From Neisseria perflava (GTDB lineage: Bacteria > Pseudomonadota > Gammaproteobacteria > Burkholderiales > Neisseriaceae), in the NCBI RefSeq assembly GCF_019334725.1, contig NZ_CP079818.1, positions 2,170,001 through 2,234,000 on the forward strand: 64,000 nucleotides of DNA. Direction: 5' to 3'. The notes under the pieces are model-generated. The model saw only the letters and a list, made by a program, of their open reading frames with translations. It made no database searches and was not told the origin of the DNA. Within the stretch, counting starts at the first letter, position 1; every line of letters begins with the position of its first letter. Shown piece by piece: positions 9,189 through 17,371 of the stretch. The translations under genes and the position numbers were made by a program.

Positions 9189-9746
9189 ATGACCCAAAAC
9201 GCAAACAATCTCTGCTGGCTCGATATGGAAATGACCGGCCTCAACCCGGAACACGACCGCATTATCGAAGTCGCCATGATCATTACCGACTCCGATTTGA
9301 ACGTACTGGCGCAATCGGACGTATACGTCATCCATCAAAGCGACGAGTTGCTCAACAGCATGGACGAGTGGAACACCGCCACCCACGGCCGCACCGGCCT
9401 GACCCAACGCGTGCGCAAATCCAAACTGACCGAAGCCGAAGTCGAGCAAAACCTGTTGGACTTCATGTCCGCATGGATACCTGAGAAATCGACGCCCATG
9501 TGCGGCAACTCCATCCATCAAGACCGCCGCTTCATGGTCAAATACATGCCGCGTTTGGAAGCCTATTTCCACTACCGCAACTTAGACGTATCCACGCTGA
9601 AAGAATTGGCCAAACGCTGGAATCCGGCCGTTGCCAAAAGCGTGGTCAAACGCGGTTCGCACAAGGCATTGGACGATATCCTCGAAAGTATCGAAGAAAT
9701 GCGCCATTATCGCGAGCATTTCCTCAAACTCCCTTCCGAACAATAA
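9189..9746 (+). CDS. orn: Oligoribonuclease
   Basis: Orn degrades 2-5 nt RNA fragments and linear di-nucleotides such as pGpG to mononucleotides. The 185-aa DEDDh exonuclease shows the first motif in CWLDMEMTGL, the second around GNSIHQDRRF, and the last in HKALDDILESI. The frame is open from 9054, but the family start MTQNANNLCWLDME sits at 9189, immediately after a DUS. A DUS hairpin terminator follows. Confidence 0.96.
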   Translation: MTQNANNLCWLDMEMTGLNPEHDRIIEVAMIITDSDLNVLAQSDVYVIHQSDELLNSMDEWNTATHGRTGLTQRVRKSKLTEAEVEQNLLDFMSAWIPEKSTPMCGNSIHQDRRFMVKYMPRLEAYFHYRNLDVSTLKELAKRWNPAVAKSVVKRGSHKALDDILESIEEMRHYREHFLKLPSEQ

Positions 9747-9749
9747 TCT

Positions 9750-9791
9750 TAAGGCCGTCTGAAACCGGTTTGACACCGTTCAGACGGCCTC
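9750..9791 (+). terminator. DUS inverted-repeat between orn and queD
   Basis: AAGGCCGTCTGAA (9751 onward) pairs with TTCAGACGGCCT ending at 9790. There is almost no T tail, so termination may be leaky and let transcription run into queD 19 bases further on. Confidence 0.55.
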
Positions 9792-9809
9792 ATCGGCTTC
9801 CCTCATCTC

Positions 9810-10232
9810 ATGAAAATCACCAAAATCTTTACCTTCGATTCCTCGCACATGCTCGACGGGCATGACGGCAAATGCCAAAACCTGCACGGCCACACCTACA
9901 AACTCGAAATCATCGTCTCCGCGCCCGTTATCCAAGGCGGCGCAAAAGACGGCATGGTGATGGACTTTACCGACCTGAAAACCATCGTCAAACAACACAT
10001 TACCGACCCGTTCGACCATGCCTTCATCTATCACGGCAACAACGAACGCGAAAGCCAAATCGCCGCGCTTTTGGAAAGTTGGAACATGAAAACCCTGCGC
10101 CTGCCCTGCCGCACCACAGCCGAAAACATGAGCGTAGAAATGTATGGCCGTCTGAAAAATGCCGGTGTCAAAGTGTGCAGCGTGAAACTATGGGAAACGC
10201 CGACGTCGTGTGCGGAATATGAAGGAGACTAA
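9810..10232 (+). CDS. queD: 6-Carboxytetrahydropterin synthase
   Basis: QueD converts dihydroneopterin triphosphate to 6-carboxytetrahydropterin, the second step of queuosine precursor (preQ0) synthesis. The 140-aa protein has the zinc ligands His13, His26 and His28 (NLHGHTY) and the catalytic Cys22 (GKCQN). The ending CSVKLWETPTSCAEY is characteristic. It is grouped with queE, with a DUF1304 gene between. Confidence 0.95.
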   Translation: MKITKIFTFDSSHMLDGHDGKCQNLHGHTYKLEIIVSAPVIQGGAKDGMVMDFTDLKTIVKQHITDPFDHAFIYHGNNERESQIAALLESWNMKTLRLPCRTTAENMSVEMYGRLKNAGVKVCSVKLWETPTSCAEYEGD

Positions 10233-10305
10233 ACCAGCATTTTGTATTTTTCAGACGCCCTGTTCCACAAACACACCCATCCGCTAAACATCAAAAGGAA
10301 TCTTC

Positions 10306-10677
10306 ATGAAAATCATCTCCACCCTCCTCGTCCTCTTCGTCGCTGTCGAACATTTCTACGTCGCCTGGCTCGAAATGACGCAAATCCCAAGCGAAAAAGC
10401 GTCAGAGCTGTTCAACATGCCTTACGAATTTATGGAACAAAAGCGCGTGCAAACCCTGTTTTCCAACCAAGGCCTGTACAACGGTTTCCTCGCCATCGGC
10501 TTGGTATGGGCGCGCTTTGCCGCACCCGACAACGCGGTTTACGGCGCGACCATCCTGTTCCTCGGCTTTGTCCTCATCGCCGCCGCATGGGGCGCGTTTT
10601 CATCCGGCAACAAAGGCATTTTGCTCAAACAAGGCTTGCCGGCATTTTTGGCCGCCGCAGCCGTCATTGCCGCTTAA
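10306..10677 (+). CDS. DUF1304 family membrane protein
   Basis: A 123-aa protein with about four hydrophobic segments, no signal cleavage site, and the conserved EHFYVAWLEM and SNQGLYNGFLA segments of the DUF1304 family. The function of the family is unknown to me. It starts with AAGGAATC before the ATG. It stands between queD and queE, with about 70 bases before and 105 after, so a shared transcript is possible. Confidence 0.85.
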   Translation: MKIISTLLVLFVAVEHFYVAWLEMTQIPSEKASELFNMPYEFMEQKRVQTLFSNQGLYNGFLAIGLVWARFAAPDNAVYGATILFLGFVLIAAAWGAFSSGNKGILLKQGLPAFLAAAAVIAA

Positions 10678-10782
10678 ACACACCAGCCGTTCTTTCCACT
10701 CGAACTAACAGAAAGAATGGCTGCCTCAACCGATTTCTTAAAACGCTTCACCACAACAATTAAAACCCCACACCCGACATTC

Positions 10783-11418
10783 ATGACCATTCACATCACG
10801 CCGAACAATCCCCAATACCGCATTGTCGAAATCTTTGAAAGCCTGCAAGGCGAAGGCTGGAATACAGGCATGCCCGCCGTTTTCATCCGTTTGGGCAAAT
10901 GCAATCTCGCGTGCAGCTGGTGCGATACCGACTACCTCAAATTCGGCATGATGAGCCTGTCCGATATTTTGGGCCGTCTGAAAACCTACACGGCGCGCAA
11001 CATCATCATTACCGGCGGCGAGCCTACCATCCAACCGCATTTGGATACCCTGCTCAACACACTCAAAGCCGAAGGCTATTTCCTGTGTATCGAAACCAAC
11101 GGCCTCAACCCCGCGCCGCCGCAAATCGACTACGTTGCCACCAGCCCTAAAGCCTGCTACGCCGCCAAATATGAATCCAGTTGCATCGAGAAAGCTAATG
11201 AAGTGCGCATTGTTGCCGACAGCGATGTCGTTGCATTTTGCCAAGAGATGGAACGCAAAATCCGCGCCCAACATTACTACCTCTCGCCTTGCGAGAAAGA
11301 TGGTGTGATGAATATCTACGACACCATCCGCCAAATCGGTGTGTTAAACAGCCGACCCGATGCACTCGTCCATTGGCAATTGAGCGTACAAACGCATAAA
11401 TGGGCAGGAATAGAATAA
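10783..11418 (+). CDS. queE: 7-Carboxy-7-deazaguanine synthase (radical SAM)
   Basis: QueE performs the ring contraction of 6-carboxytetrahydropterin to 7-carboxy-7-deazaguanine for preQ0/queuosine. The 211-aa protein has the SAM-cluster motif Cys40-x3-Cys44-x2-Cys47 (CNLACSWC), the GEGWNTG substrate loop, and IITGGEPTIQ. The frame is open from an ATG at 10717, but MTIHITPNN at 10783 matches the normal family start. QueD and QueE act consecutively; queC is not in this window. Confidence 0.94.
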   Translation: MTIHITPNNPQYRIVEIFESLQGEGWNTGMPAVFIRLGKCNLACSWCDTDYLKFGMMSLSDILGRLKTYTARNIIITGGEPTIQPHLDTLLNTLKAEGYFLCIETNGLNPAPPQIDYVATSPKACYAAKYESSCIEKANEVRIVADSDVVAFCQEMERKIRAQHYYLSPCEKDGVMNIYDTIRQIGVLNSRPDALVHWQLSVQTHKWAGIE

Positions 11419-11749
11419 TTCGTTTGAAATCAATTAAAAACAAAATCTTTACAAAATATTGAATGTAAATACCATTCGATATTCGACCAAATGCACTACT
11501 GGCAATGCTCTCAGGCTGTCTGAAAACCCAATTTCAGACAGCCTTTTTTGTTACAAACCTCTTGACCGATTACATAAGATTACGTAAAGTGTGCAACAGT
11601 TTTCATAAATTGGTAAAACCAATTTACCTGATAACTGGTTGCATCTAAAAAAATAGCAATCCTTATTCGAAAAACATTAACTACTCAACACATCGCATCA
11701 AACCCCATTGATTGACGGTTATGATGCTTGTTGCCCCGAGGATAATCCC
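11419..11749 (+). promoter_or_regulatory. lldP upstream region: terminator, promoter and GntR-type operator
   Basis: The first part holds a variant DUS terminator (11513-11549). A promoter follows: TTGACC at 11562-11567, 17-nt spacing, TAAAGT at 11585-11590. The perfect palindrome at 11607-11625 lies just after the predicted start point. The palindrome AAATTGGT-AAA-ACCAATTT matches the TGGTnnnACCA core bound by LldR/PdhR/GdhR-type FadR-family regulators. In gonococci GdhR is reported to repress the lactate permease gene. The rest of the stretch is AT-rich leader. Confidence 0.65.
11511..11550 (+). terminator. Variant-DUS terminator after queE
   Basis: AGGCTGTCTGAA (11513) pairs with TTCAGACAGCCT followed by TTTTTT. 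The C-to-T change in the DUS is matched by a complementary change in the other arm, so the stem remains perfect although neither arm is a canonical uptake sequence. Confidence 0.8.
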
Positions 11750-13336
11750 ATGGCTCTCTTTCTCAGTATTTTTCCCATCGTGCTGCTGATCTGGCTGATG
11801 GTTAAGAAAAACAGTATGCCGTCCTACGTCGCGTTGCCGATTACCGCCGCGCTGATTTATGCCATCAAACTGTTTTATTTCGGCGACGACGCCATGTTGC
11901 TCAACGCAACAGCCGCGTCCGGCCTCGTCTCTACCCTGACCCCGATTACCGTAATTTTCGGTGCCATTATGTTTAACCGCATGATGGAAACCACCGGCTG
12001 TATCGATGTCATCCGCAAATGGCTGGCCACCATCAGCCCGAATCCGATTGCCCAGTTGATGATCATCGGCTGGTCTTTCGCCTTTATGATTGAAGGCGCA
12101 TCCGGTTTCGGCACACCTGCCGCCATTGCCGCGCCAATCCTGATGAGCTTGGGCTTCAACCCATTAAAAGTAGCCATCTTCACTTTGGTCATGAACTCCG
12201 TACCCGTATCCTTCGGTGCAGTAGGTACCCCGACTTGGTTCGGCTTCGCTCCTTTGGGCTTGGATCAAAAGAGCATTATGGAAATCGGTATGCAAACCGG
12301 CGTAATGCACTTCTTTGCTGGTTTCATCATCCCTGTTATCGGCTTGAGCTTCATCGTACCTTGGGCTGAAATCCGCAAAAACTTGGGCTTCATCGGTATC
12401 GCCGTATTCTCCTGTACCCTTCCTTACGTTGCATTGGCGATGGTCAATGAAGAATTCCCATCTCTGGTTGCCGGCGCAATCGGCCTGATGGTATCCGTAT
12501 TCGCCGCAAACCGCGGCTGGGGCTTGAGCAAAGATTACGCCAAAGACCCGAATGCAGAAAAAGTACCTTTCGCACAAGTTGCCAAAGCACTTGCTCCTTT
12601 GGGTATGCTGATCGGCATGCTGGTGATAACCCGTATCAAACAGCTGGGCATCAAAGGCCTGCTGACCAGCAAAGAAGAATGGTTCAGCTTCCAACTGCCG
12701 TTTGATTTGTCCAAAATCACCGTCAGCGACTCCCTGACCATCACCTTCGGCAACATCTTCGGTCAAGGCGTAAACGCTTCCTACCAAACCCTCTACGTTC
12801 CGGCTTGGATTCCGTTTGTCTTCACCGTTTGGATTTGCATCCTGCTGTACAAAACCAAATTCAAAGATGCATGGTCTTTCTACGCTGCAACCTTCAACCA
12901 AACCAAAAAACCTCTGCTTGCCCTGATGGGTGCGCTGATTATGGTTCAACTGATGATGGTTGGCGGCGACGACTCCATGGTGAAAATCATCGGTAAAGAA
13001 TTTGCCAATATGGCTGGCGAACACTGGGTGTACTTCTCCCCATACCTGGGTGCAATCGGTGCATTCTTCTCCGGCTCCAACACTGTATCCAACTTGACCT
13101 TTGGTCCGATTCAACAACAAATCGCGCTTGATACCGGCCTGTCCGTTACCCTCATCCTCGCCCTGCAATCCGTAGGCGGCGCAATGGGTAACATGGTCTG
13201 CATCAACAACATCATCGCCGTATGCAGCGTGTTGAACGTAAACAACGCCGAAGGCGCGATCATCAAGAAAACTGTCATCCCGATGAGCATCTATGGTGTC
13301 ATCGCCGTGACTATCGCTTCAATTTTCTTCTTGTAA
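11750..13336 (+). CDS. lldP: L-lactate permease
   Basis: The product is a proton-coupled lactate importer of the LctP/LldP family in the inner membrane. It has 528 aa and about a dozen hydrophobic segments, with family stretches ATSGL-like AASGLVSTLTPITVIFGAI and GASGFGTPAAIAAPIL. The start at 11750 has a GAGGAT ribosome-binding site; an upstream in-frame ATG at 11708 would add 14 polar residues and is less likely. Likely regulation: a palindrome of LldR/GdhR type just downstream of the promoter. Confidence 0.94.
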   Translation: MALFLSIFPIVLLIWLMVKKNSMPSYVALPITAALIYAIKLFYFGDDAMLLNATAASGLVSTLTPITVIFGAIMFNRMMETTGCIDVIRKWLATISPNPIAQLMIIGWSFAFMIEGASGFGTPAAIAAPILMSLGFNPLKVAIFTLVMNSVPVSFGAVGTPTWFGFAPLGLDQKSIMEIGMQTGVMHFFAGFIIPVIGLSFIVPWAEIRKNLGFIGIAVFSCTLPYVALAMVNEEFPSLVAGAIGLMVSVFAANRGWGLSKDYAKDPNAEKVPFAQVAKALAPLGMLIGMLVITRIKQLGIKGLLTSKEEWFSFQLPFDLSKITVSDSLTITFGNIFGQGVNASYQTLYVPAWIPFVFTVWICILLYKTKFKDAWSFYAATFNQTKKPLLALMGALIMVQLMMVGGDDSMVKIIGKEFANMAGEHWVYFSPYLGAIGAFFSGSNTVSNLTFGPIQQQIALDTGLSVTLILALQSVGGAMGNMVCINNIIAVCSVLNVNNAEGAIIKKTVIPMSIYGVIAVTIASIFFL

Positions 13337-13348
13337 ACCGCTTCATAT

Positions 13349-13384
13349 CAAAGGCCGTCTGAATATTCAGACGGCCTTTTTTGT
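13349..13384 (+). terminator. DUS inverted-repeat terminator after lldP
   Basis: AAAGGCCGTCTGAA and TTCAGACGGCCTTT around a 2-nt loop (TA), with a T-rich tail. Confidence 0.85.
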
Positions 13385-13633
13385 ATTCTTTTGCTATATT
13401 TCTTAAAGAATCATTAATGTATATATTCCGCAACAATCCGCATAACCACTTTGCAACACCAAATTACAAACAACTTTCTATTAATAAACAATCGGGTAAG
13501 CATAAGTAAACACTGTTTTGCAATTTACCTAATTGCCACTACCGACAAAACGCCTAAAATACGCTTCATCTGCAAACGGAAACCCTTTCTCATTTTGCAA
13601 GATAACACACAACCCTCATATGGAGCTTAGATC

Positions 13634-13996
13634 ATGAAATTACTTTCTGTTATCACTGCAGCCGCATTGGCTACTGTTTCCTTCTCTGCTGCCGCTGCAC
13701 CTGCCGGCTTCGTTTCTTACCATTGTGACGGTGGCAAATCACTGAACGTGATGTACGGCTTTGACCGTAGCGGCCGTGCAGTTACTGCTGACGTAAACGC
13801 CGGTGGCAAAAAAGCCTCTTTGGTTGTCAACAAAAAACGTTCTGACAGCACTGGCACTACTTTCACCAACCGTCAAGGTTATGCAATGTCTGCCGGTTTC
13901 ATCGACAAAAACACCCACACTACTTCTGAAGTAGTTGGCGTGAACGCCCCTAACGGCTCATTCCTGGTGAAAAACTGCGAACCACGTCCACGTTAA
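13634..13996 (+). CDS. Acp-like secreted protein (adhesin complex protein / lysozyme inhibitor family)
   Basis: The 120-aa precursor has a clear signal peptide (MKLLSVITAAALATVSFSAAA). The mature part has two cysteines, one in SYHCDGGK and one in VKNCEPRPR, able to form one disulfide. From memory, the pattern SYxCxxGKxxxVxYGFxxxG, then a central GxV/GxI strand and a C-terminal CxPR, parallels the neisserial adhesin complex protein Acp, an MliC-like inhibitor of C-type lysozyme. Its site of action would be the periplasm or outer surface. A good GGAGCT ribosome-binding site precedes the ATG. About 300 AT-rich bases upstream leave room for its own promoter. Confidence 0.75.
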   Translation: MKLLSVITAAALATVSFSAAAAPAGFVSYHCDGGKSLNVMYGFDRSGRAVTADVNAGGKKASLVVNKKRSDSTGTTFTNRQGYAMSAGFIDKNTHTTSEVVGVNAPNGSFLVKNCEPRPR

Positions 13997-14035
13997 TCCC
14001 AGTTTTCCTATTTAACCGAATCATCCCGGTTTAAT

Positions 14036-14077
14036 CAAAAGGCCGTCTGAAAAACAATTTTCAGACGGCCTTTTGAT
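14036..14077 (+). terminator. DUS inverted-repeat terminator after acp-like gene
   Basis: AAAAGGCCGTCTGAAAA pairs with TTTTCAGACGGCCTTTT across a short loop. Confidence 0.85.
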
Positions 14078-14085
14078 TCAATCCT

Positions 14086-14120
14086 ATAAAAAAGAGCGTG
14101 TCCCGTACACGCTCTTTTTG
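14086..14120 (-). terminator. Intrinsic terminator of dnaN
   Basis: AAAAAGAGCGTG and CACGCTCTTTTT form a 12-bp stem around a 7-nt loop. It sits just past the dnaN stop codon on the minus strand and could work in both directions. Confidence 0.8.
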
Positions 14121-14133
14121 TTTGTTCACCCAA

Positions 14134-15237
14134 TTAAATACGCATCGGCATCACGATGTATTTGAAATTCGGATTGTTCGGCACAGTAAACAGCGTTGAA
14201 CGGTTGGCATCGCCGAAAGCAAGCTGCATATCATCGGAGTGGATGTTACGTAACACATCCATCAAGTAGCCGATGTTGAAACCGACTTCGAGTTCTCCGC
14301 CTTGATAAGCGATTTCAAGCTCTTCGCGTGCTTCTTCCTGCTCGTTGTTGCTACATACAACACTCAGCAAACCAGGCTGCAGGAACAGTCGCGCGCCGCG
14401 GAATTTTTCATTGGCAAGAATGGCGGCACGTTCAAGCGCACCCAAAAGCTGGGTACGGGATACGAGGAAAATCTTGTCGTTATCCAAAGGAATCACGCGG
14501 TTAAAGTCAGGGAATTTGCCATCGATGACTTTGCTGACAATGGTCGTGCCATTGCATTGGAAGCGTACTTGATTGTCCAAAAGCTCAACGGTGATGGACT
14601 CGGACGGATTGTTCAGCAGCTTGAAGAGTTCCAATACCGTTTTGCGCGGCAGGATTACTTCCGTTTTCGGCAGTTCTGCTTCAATTTGGCTGGCCGCATA
14701 AGCAAGGCGGTGGCCGTCGGTTGCAACAAGGCGCAGCTGGTTTCCTTCAACCTGCATCAGTAAGCCGTTGAGGTAATAGCGGATATCTTGAACCGCCATG
14801 CTGTATTGCACTTGCGAAAGCATGATTTTGAAGGTTTCTTGAGTCAGCGAGAAAGTCGCGCTGACGTCGCTGCCGACGTTCATTAATGGAAAGTCTTCAG
14901 CCGGCAGGGTTTGCAGGGCAAAACGGGATTTTCCCGCGCGCAGAGTCAAACGGTTGTCCGCCCAATCCAGTGACACCAGCGCACTGTCAGGCAGGGCGCG
15001 CAAAATGTCTTGGAATTTTTTAGCGTTGGTCGTAATACGGAAATCGCCTGCCTGACTTTCAGGGCCGGCGGTATTGATTTGGATTTCCAAGTCGGTTGCC
15101 AAAAGTTTGGTTTGTCCGTCTTTGCTTTCCAGCAACACATTGGACAAAATCGGCAGAGTATGGCGACGTTCGACAATACCGGTAACGGCTTGCAACGGCT
15201 TGAGCAGACTGTCGCGATCGGCTTGTAAAATCAGCAT
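14134..15237 (-). CDS. dnaN: DNA polymerase III beta subunit (sliding clamp)
   Basis: The ring-shaped processivity clamp of the replicase. At 367 aa it has the three-fold repeated clamp fold; the start MLILQADRDSLLKPLQAVTGIVERRHTLPILSN and the end NFKYIVMPMRI are typical. It follows dnaA by about 105 bases containing an inverted DUS pair, the classical dnaA-dnaN order. Confidence 0.97.
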   Translation of the reverse strand: MLILQADRDSLLKPLQAVTGIVERRHTLPILSNVLLESKDGQTKLLATDLEIQINTAGPESQAGDFRITTNAKKFQDILRALPDSALVSLDWADNRLTLRAGKSRFALQTLPAEDFPLMNVGSDVSATFSLTQETFKIMLSQVQYSMAVQDIRYYLNGLLMQVEGNQLRLVATDGHRLAYAASQIEAELPKTEVILPRKTVLELFKLLNNPSESITVELLDNQVRFQCNGTTIVSKVIDGKFPDFNRVIPLDNDKIFLVSRTQLLGALERAAILANEKFRGARLFLQPGLLSVVCSNNEQEEAREELEIAYQGGELEVGFNIGYLMDVLRNIHSDDMQLAFGDANRSTLFTVPNNPNFKYIVMPMRI

Positions 15238-15293
15238 GTTCCATTCCTTTGAATTTGAAATCGGTTGATTTGGGTATTTTAAAATATTTTTTG

Positions 15294-15334
15294 TATTCAG
15301 ACGGCCTCACATTGACATCAGGCCGTCTGAATAT
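15294..15334. repeat. Inverted DUS pair between dnaA and dnaN
   Basis: TTCAGACGGCCT and AGGCCGTCTGAA flank a 12-nt loop. The arms are in the outward order and there is no strong T run on the minus strand, so this may act as an attenuator rather than a full terminator between dnaA and dnaN. Confidence 0.6.
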
Positions 15335-15343
15335 TGCATTGGG

Positions 15344-16915
15344 TCAGTTCTGAATCAAAATCAGCAGTTTTTCGTAGTCTTGCGCCAATTCGGGATCTTC
15401 TTCACGCAGTTTCGCCACCGCTTTAACACCGTGCATCACAGTCGTGTGGTCGCGGCCGCCAAAGGCATCGCCAATAGAAGGCAGACTGAGCGTGGTCAGC
15501 TCTTTGGTCAGGCTCATGGCAACTTGGCGCGGACGGGCGATGTTGCGCGTACGTTTTTTGCCTAATATATCGCTGATTTTAATACGGTAGTATTTGGCTG
15601 TCGCATCTATGATGATGTCGGCAGTAATGACTTTGTGTTTCTCGGCAATAATATCCTGCAAAGCCGTACGCGCCAAATCCATGTCGATGACAGGACGGTT
15701 CATAAAACGGCTGCTGGCGCTGACACGGTTGAACGCGCCTTCCAGCTCACGCACATTGGAGCGGATCAGATTGGCGATAAACAGAGCGGCTTCGTCTTCG
15801 ATACTGATGCCGGCTGCTTCTGCCTTTTTCTGCAAAATCGCCACGCGCATTTCCAATTCGGGCGGTTCGAGTTCCAAAGTCAAGCCCCATGAGAAACGGG
15901 ACTTGAGACGGTCGTCCATACCCTCGATTTTGGCAGGCAATACGTCGCACGTCAGGATCAGTTGTTTTTTCTCGTTGTGGAAATGGTTGTACAGATAGAA
16001 GAACTCTTCCATCGTACGGTCTTTGCCTTTGATGAACTGAATATCGTCGATAATCAGCAGGTCATATTGTTTGTATTGTTGCTTGAATACATCATAAGTG
16101 TTGTTGCGCACAGCCTTCATAAAGCTGCGGATATAGTCGTCCGAGTGCATATAGCGCACTTTGGCATCAGGACGGTTTTTCAGCAATTCGTTGCCGATGG
16201 CTTGCACCAAGTGGGTTTTACCCAAACCGGTACTACCGTATAAGAAAAACGGGTTGTAACCCTGCCCCGGATTTTCAGCAATCGCTTGGGCAGCTGCGGC
16301 GGCAAGGCGGTTGCCCTTACCTTCCACCAAAGTTTCAAATGTATAGTCGCGCGACAGATTGGTCTGTTCGTAGCGCGCTTCTTCCGCATCGTGTTGCGCG
16401 TCGGTTTTGGCTTTGGCAACTGCTTTAGATTCAGCCGGAGCAGCAGTTTGCACTTGAGGCTCATCATGCGGCAGGTTTTTTATGCGTTGCGCCAAAATCT
16501 CGGCAGCCGTCATGGCAGTGGCAGGCTTGGAAACCGTTTCAGACGGCCTATCTTCTTCCATTGGCGCAGCAGTTTGCAAAGGCATTTGAACAGGCTCTAC
16601 ACACTCTTCAACTTCAATGACTTCTTGCACTTGCACCGGCGCAACAGCCTGAGCCGCCATTTCATAATGCACACCTACGCCCGGCTTAAACGCGAAAGCA
16701 GCCTGCTGAGGCACCAATTCGGCACGCACGGCGTCAATTTTGGTGGCAAACTGGCTTTTGAGCATATTGCAGGCAAATTGGTTTTTACCATACACCACCC
16801 ATGCGCCGTTTTCTTCACCCACGGTCAAAGGCGCAATCCATTGCGCAAACTGCCCGGCAGGCAACATTTCGTGAAGGCGGCAAAGGCACAGCGGCCAAAA
16901 TTCAGCTAACGTCAT
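15344..16915 (-). CDS. dnaA: Chromosomal replication initiator DnaA
   Basis: DnaA binds DnaA boxes at oriC and melts the origin. The 523-aa protein starts MTLAEFWPLCLCRLHEMLPAGQF (domain I, DnaB contact) and has a long Pro/Ala/Glu-rich domain II linker. The AAA+ domain contains the Walker A GSTGLGKTHL and Walker B LLIIDDIQF, and domain IV has the box-reading helix around GGRDHTTVMHG. An upstream in-frame ATG at 16990 would add 25 hydrophobic residues and is rejected. A DUS lies inside the linker coding region. It is divergent from rpmH. Confidence 0.97.
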   Translation of the reverse strand: MTLAEFWPLCLCRLHEMLPAGQFAQWIAPLTVGEENGAWVVYGKNQFACNMLKSQFATKIDAVRAELVPQQAAFAFKPGVGVHYEMAAQAVAPVQVQEVIEVEECVEPVQMPLQTAAPMEEDRPSETVSKPATAMTAAEILAQRIKNLPHDEPQVQTAAPAESKAVAKAKTDAQHDAEEARYEQTNLSRDYTFETLVEGKGNRLAAAAAQAIAENPGQGYNPFFLYGSTGLGKTHLVQAIGNELLKNRPDAKVRYMHSDDYIRSFMKAVRNNTYDVFKQQYKQYDLLIIDDIQFIKGKDRTMEEFFYLYNHFHNEKKQLILTCDVLPAKIEGMDDRLKSRFSWGLTLELEPPELEMRVAILQKKAEAAGISIEDEAALFIANLIRSNVRELEGAFNRVSASSRFMNRPVIDMDLARTALQDIIAEKHKVITADIIIDATAKYYRIKISDILGKKRTRNIARPRQVAMSLTKELTTLSLPSIGDAFGGRDHTTVMHGVKAVAKLREEDPELAQDYEKLLILIQN

Positions 16916-17234
16916 GAGATTAAGCTCGGAAAATGGAAGATTTGGGAAATACAAGAAGGCAGAGCAGATAGGCAATCCGATAAAAATCAAATTTTTACGA
17001 CACTCCCGCTGCTTTCAGACGGCCTTGCGCACAGAGAAAAGCAAGATTGGGCGATTATACCCATTCCGCTCTTTTTTATCCACAACCGCCGCAAAATTTT
17101 ATCCACAAATTCTATCAATGCATAAAACCAGTTGTCACACTTTGGCCAACGAAAAGTTTTTATATTGATTGACAAAAGCAGCAAATTGGAGTGTAATTCA
17201 CAGTTTAATTATCTACCAATTTTTAGGAAACATC
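16916..17234. other. Probable oriC / dnaA-rpmH divergent promoter region
   Basis: This 319-bp gap between divergent dnaA and rpmH holds two exact TTATCCACA DnaA boxes in the same orientation (17076-17084 and 17099-17107), AT-rich flanks and a DUS at about 17017-17028. The order rnpA-rpmH / dnaA-dnaN is the typical origin arrangement in many bacteria. The boxes may equally autoregulate dnaA. Strand-composition skew would be needed to place the origin exactly. Confidence 0.6.
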
Positions 17235-17369
17235 ATGAAACGCACTTATCAACCTTCCGTTACCAAACGTAAACGCACCCACGGCTTCTTGGTTCGCTCC
17301 AAAACCCGCGGTGGTCGCGCAGTATTGGCTGCCCGTCGCGCCAAAGGCCGCAAACGCCTGGCTGTATAA
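17235..17369 (+). CDS. rpmH: 50S ribosomal protein L34
   Basis: This 44-aa, highly basic large-subunit protein (MKRTYQPSVTKRKRTHGF...) is full length. The ATG at 17235 has an AGGAAA element upstream; the longer open frame from 17169 is not coding. It is followed after 2 bases by rnpA, the standard rpmH-rnpA pair. Confidence 0.98.
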   Translation: MKRTYQPSVTKRKRTHGFLVRSKTRGGRAVLAARRAKGRKRLAV

Positions 17370-17371
17370 TT

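Noticed and set aside
12164..13168. Long open frame (334 codons) antisense to lldP
   Set aside because: It is a shadow of a strongly coding permease gene; the translation has low-complexity composition, no motifs and no ribosome-binding site.
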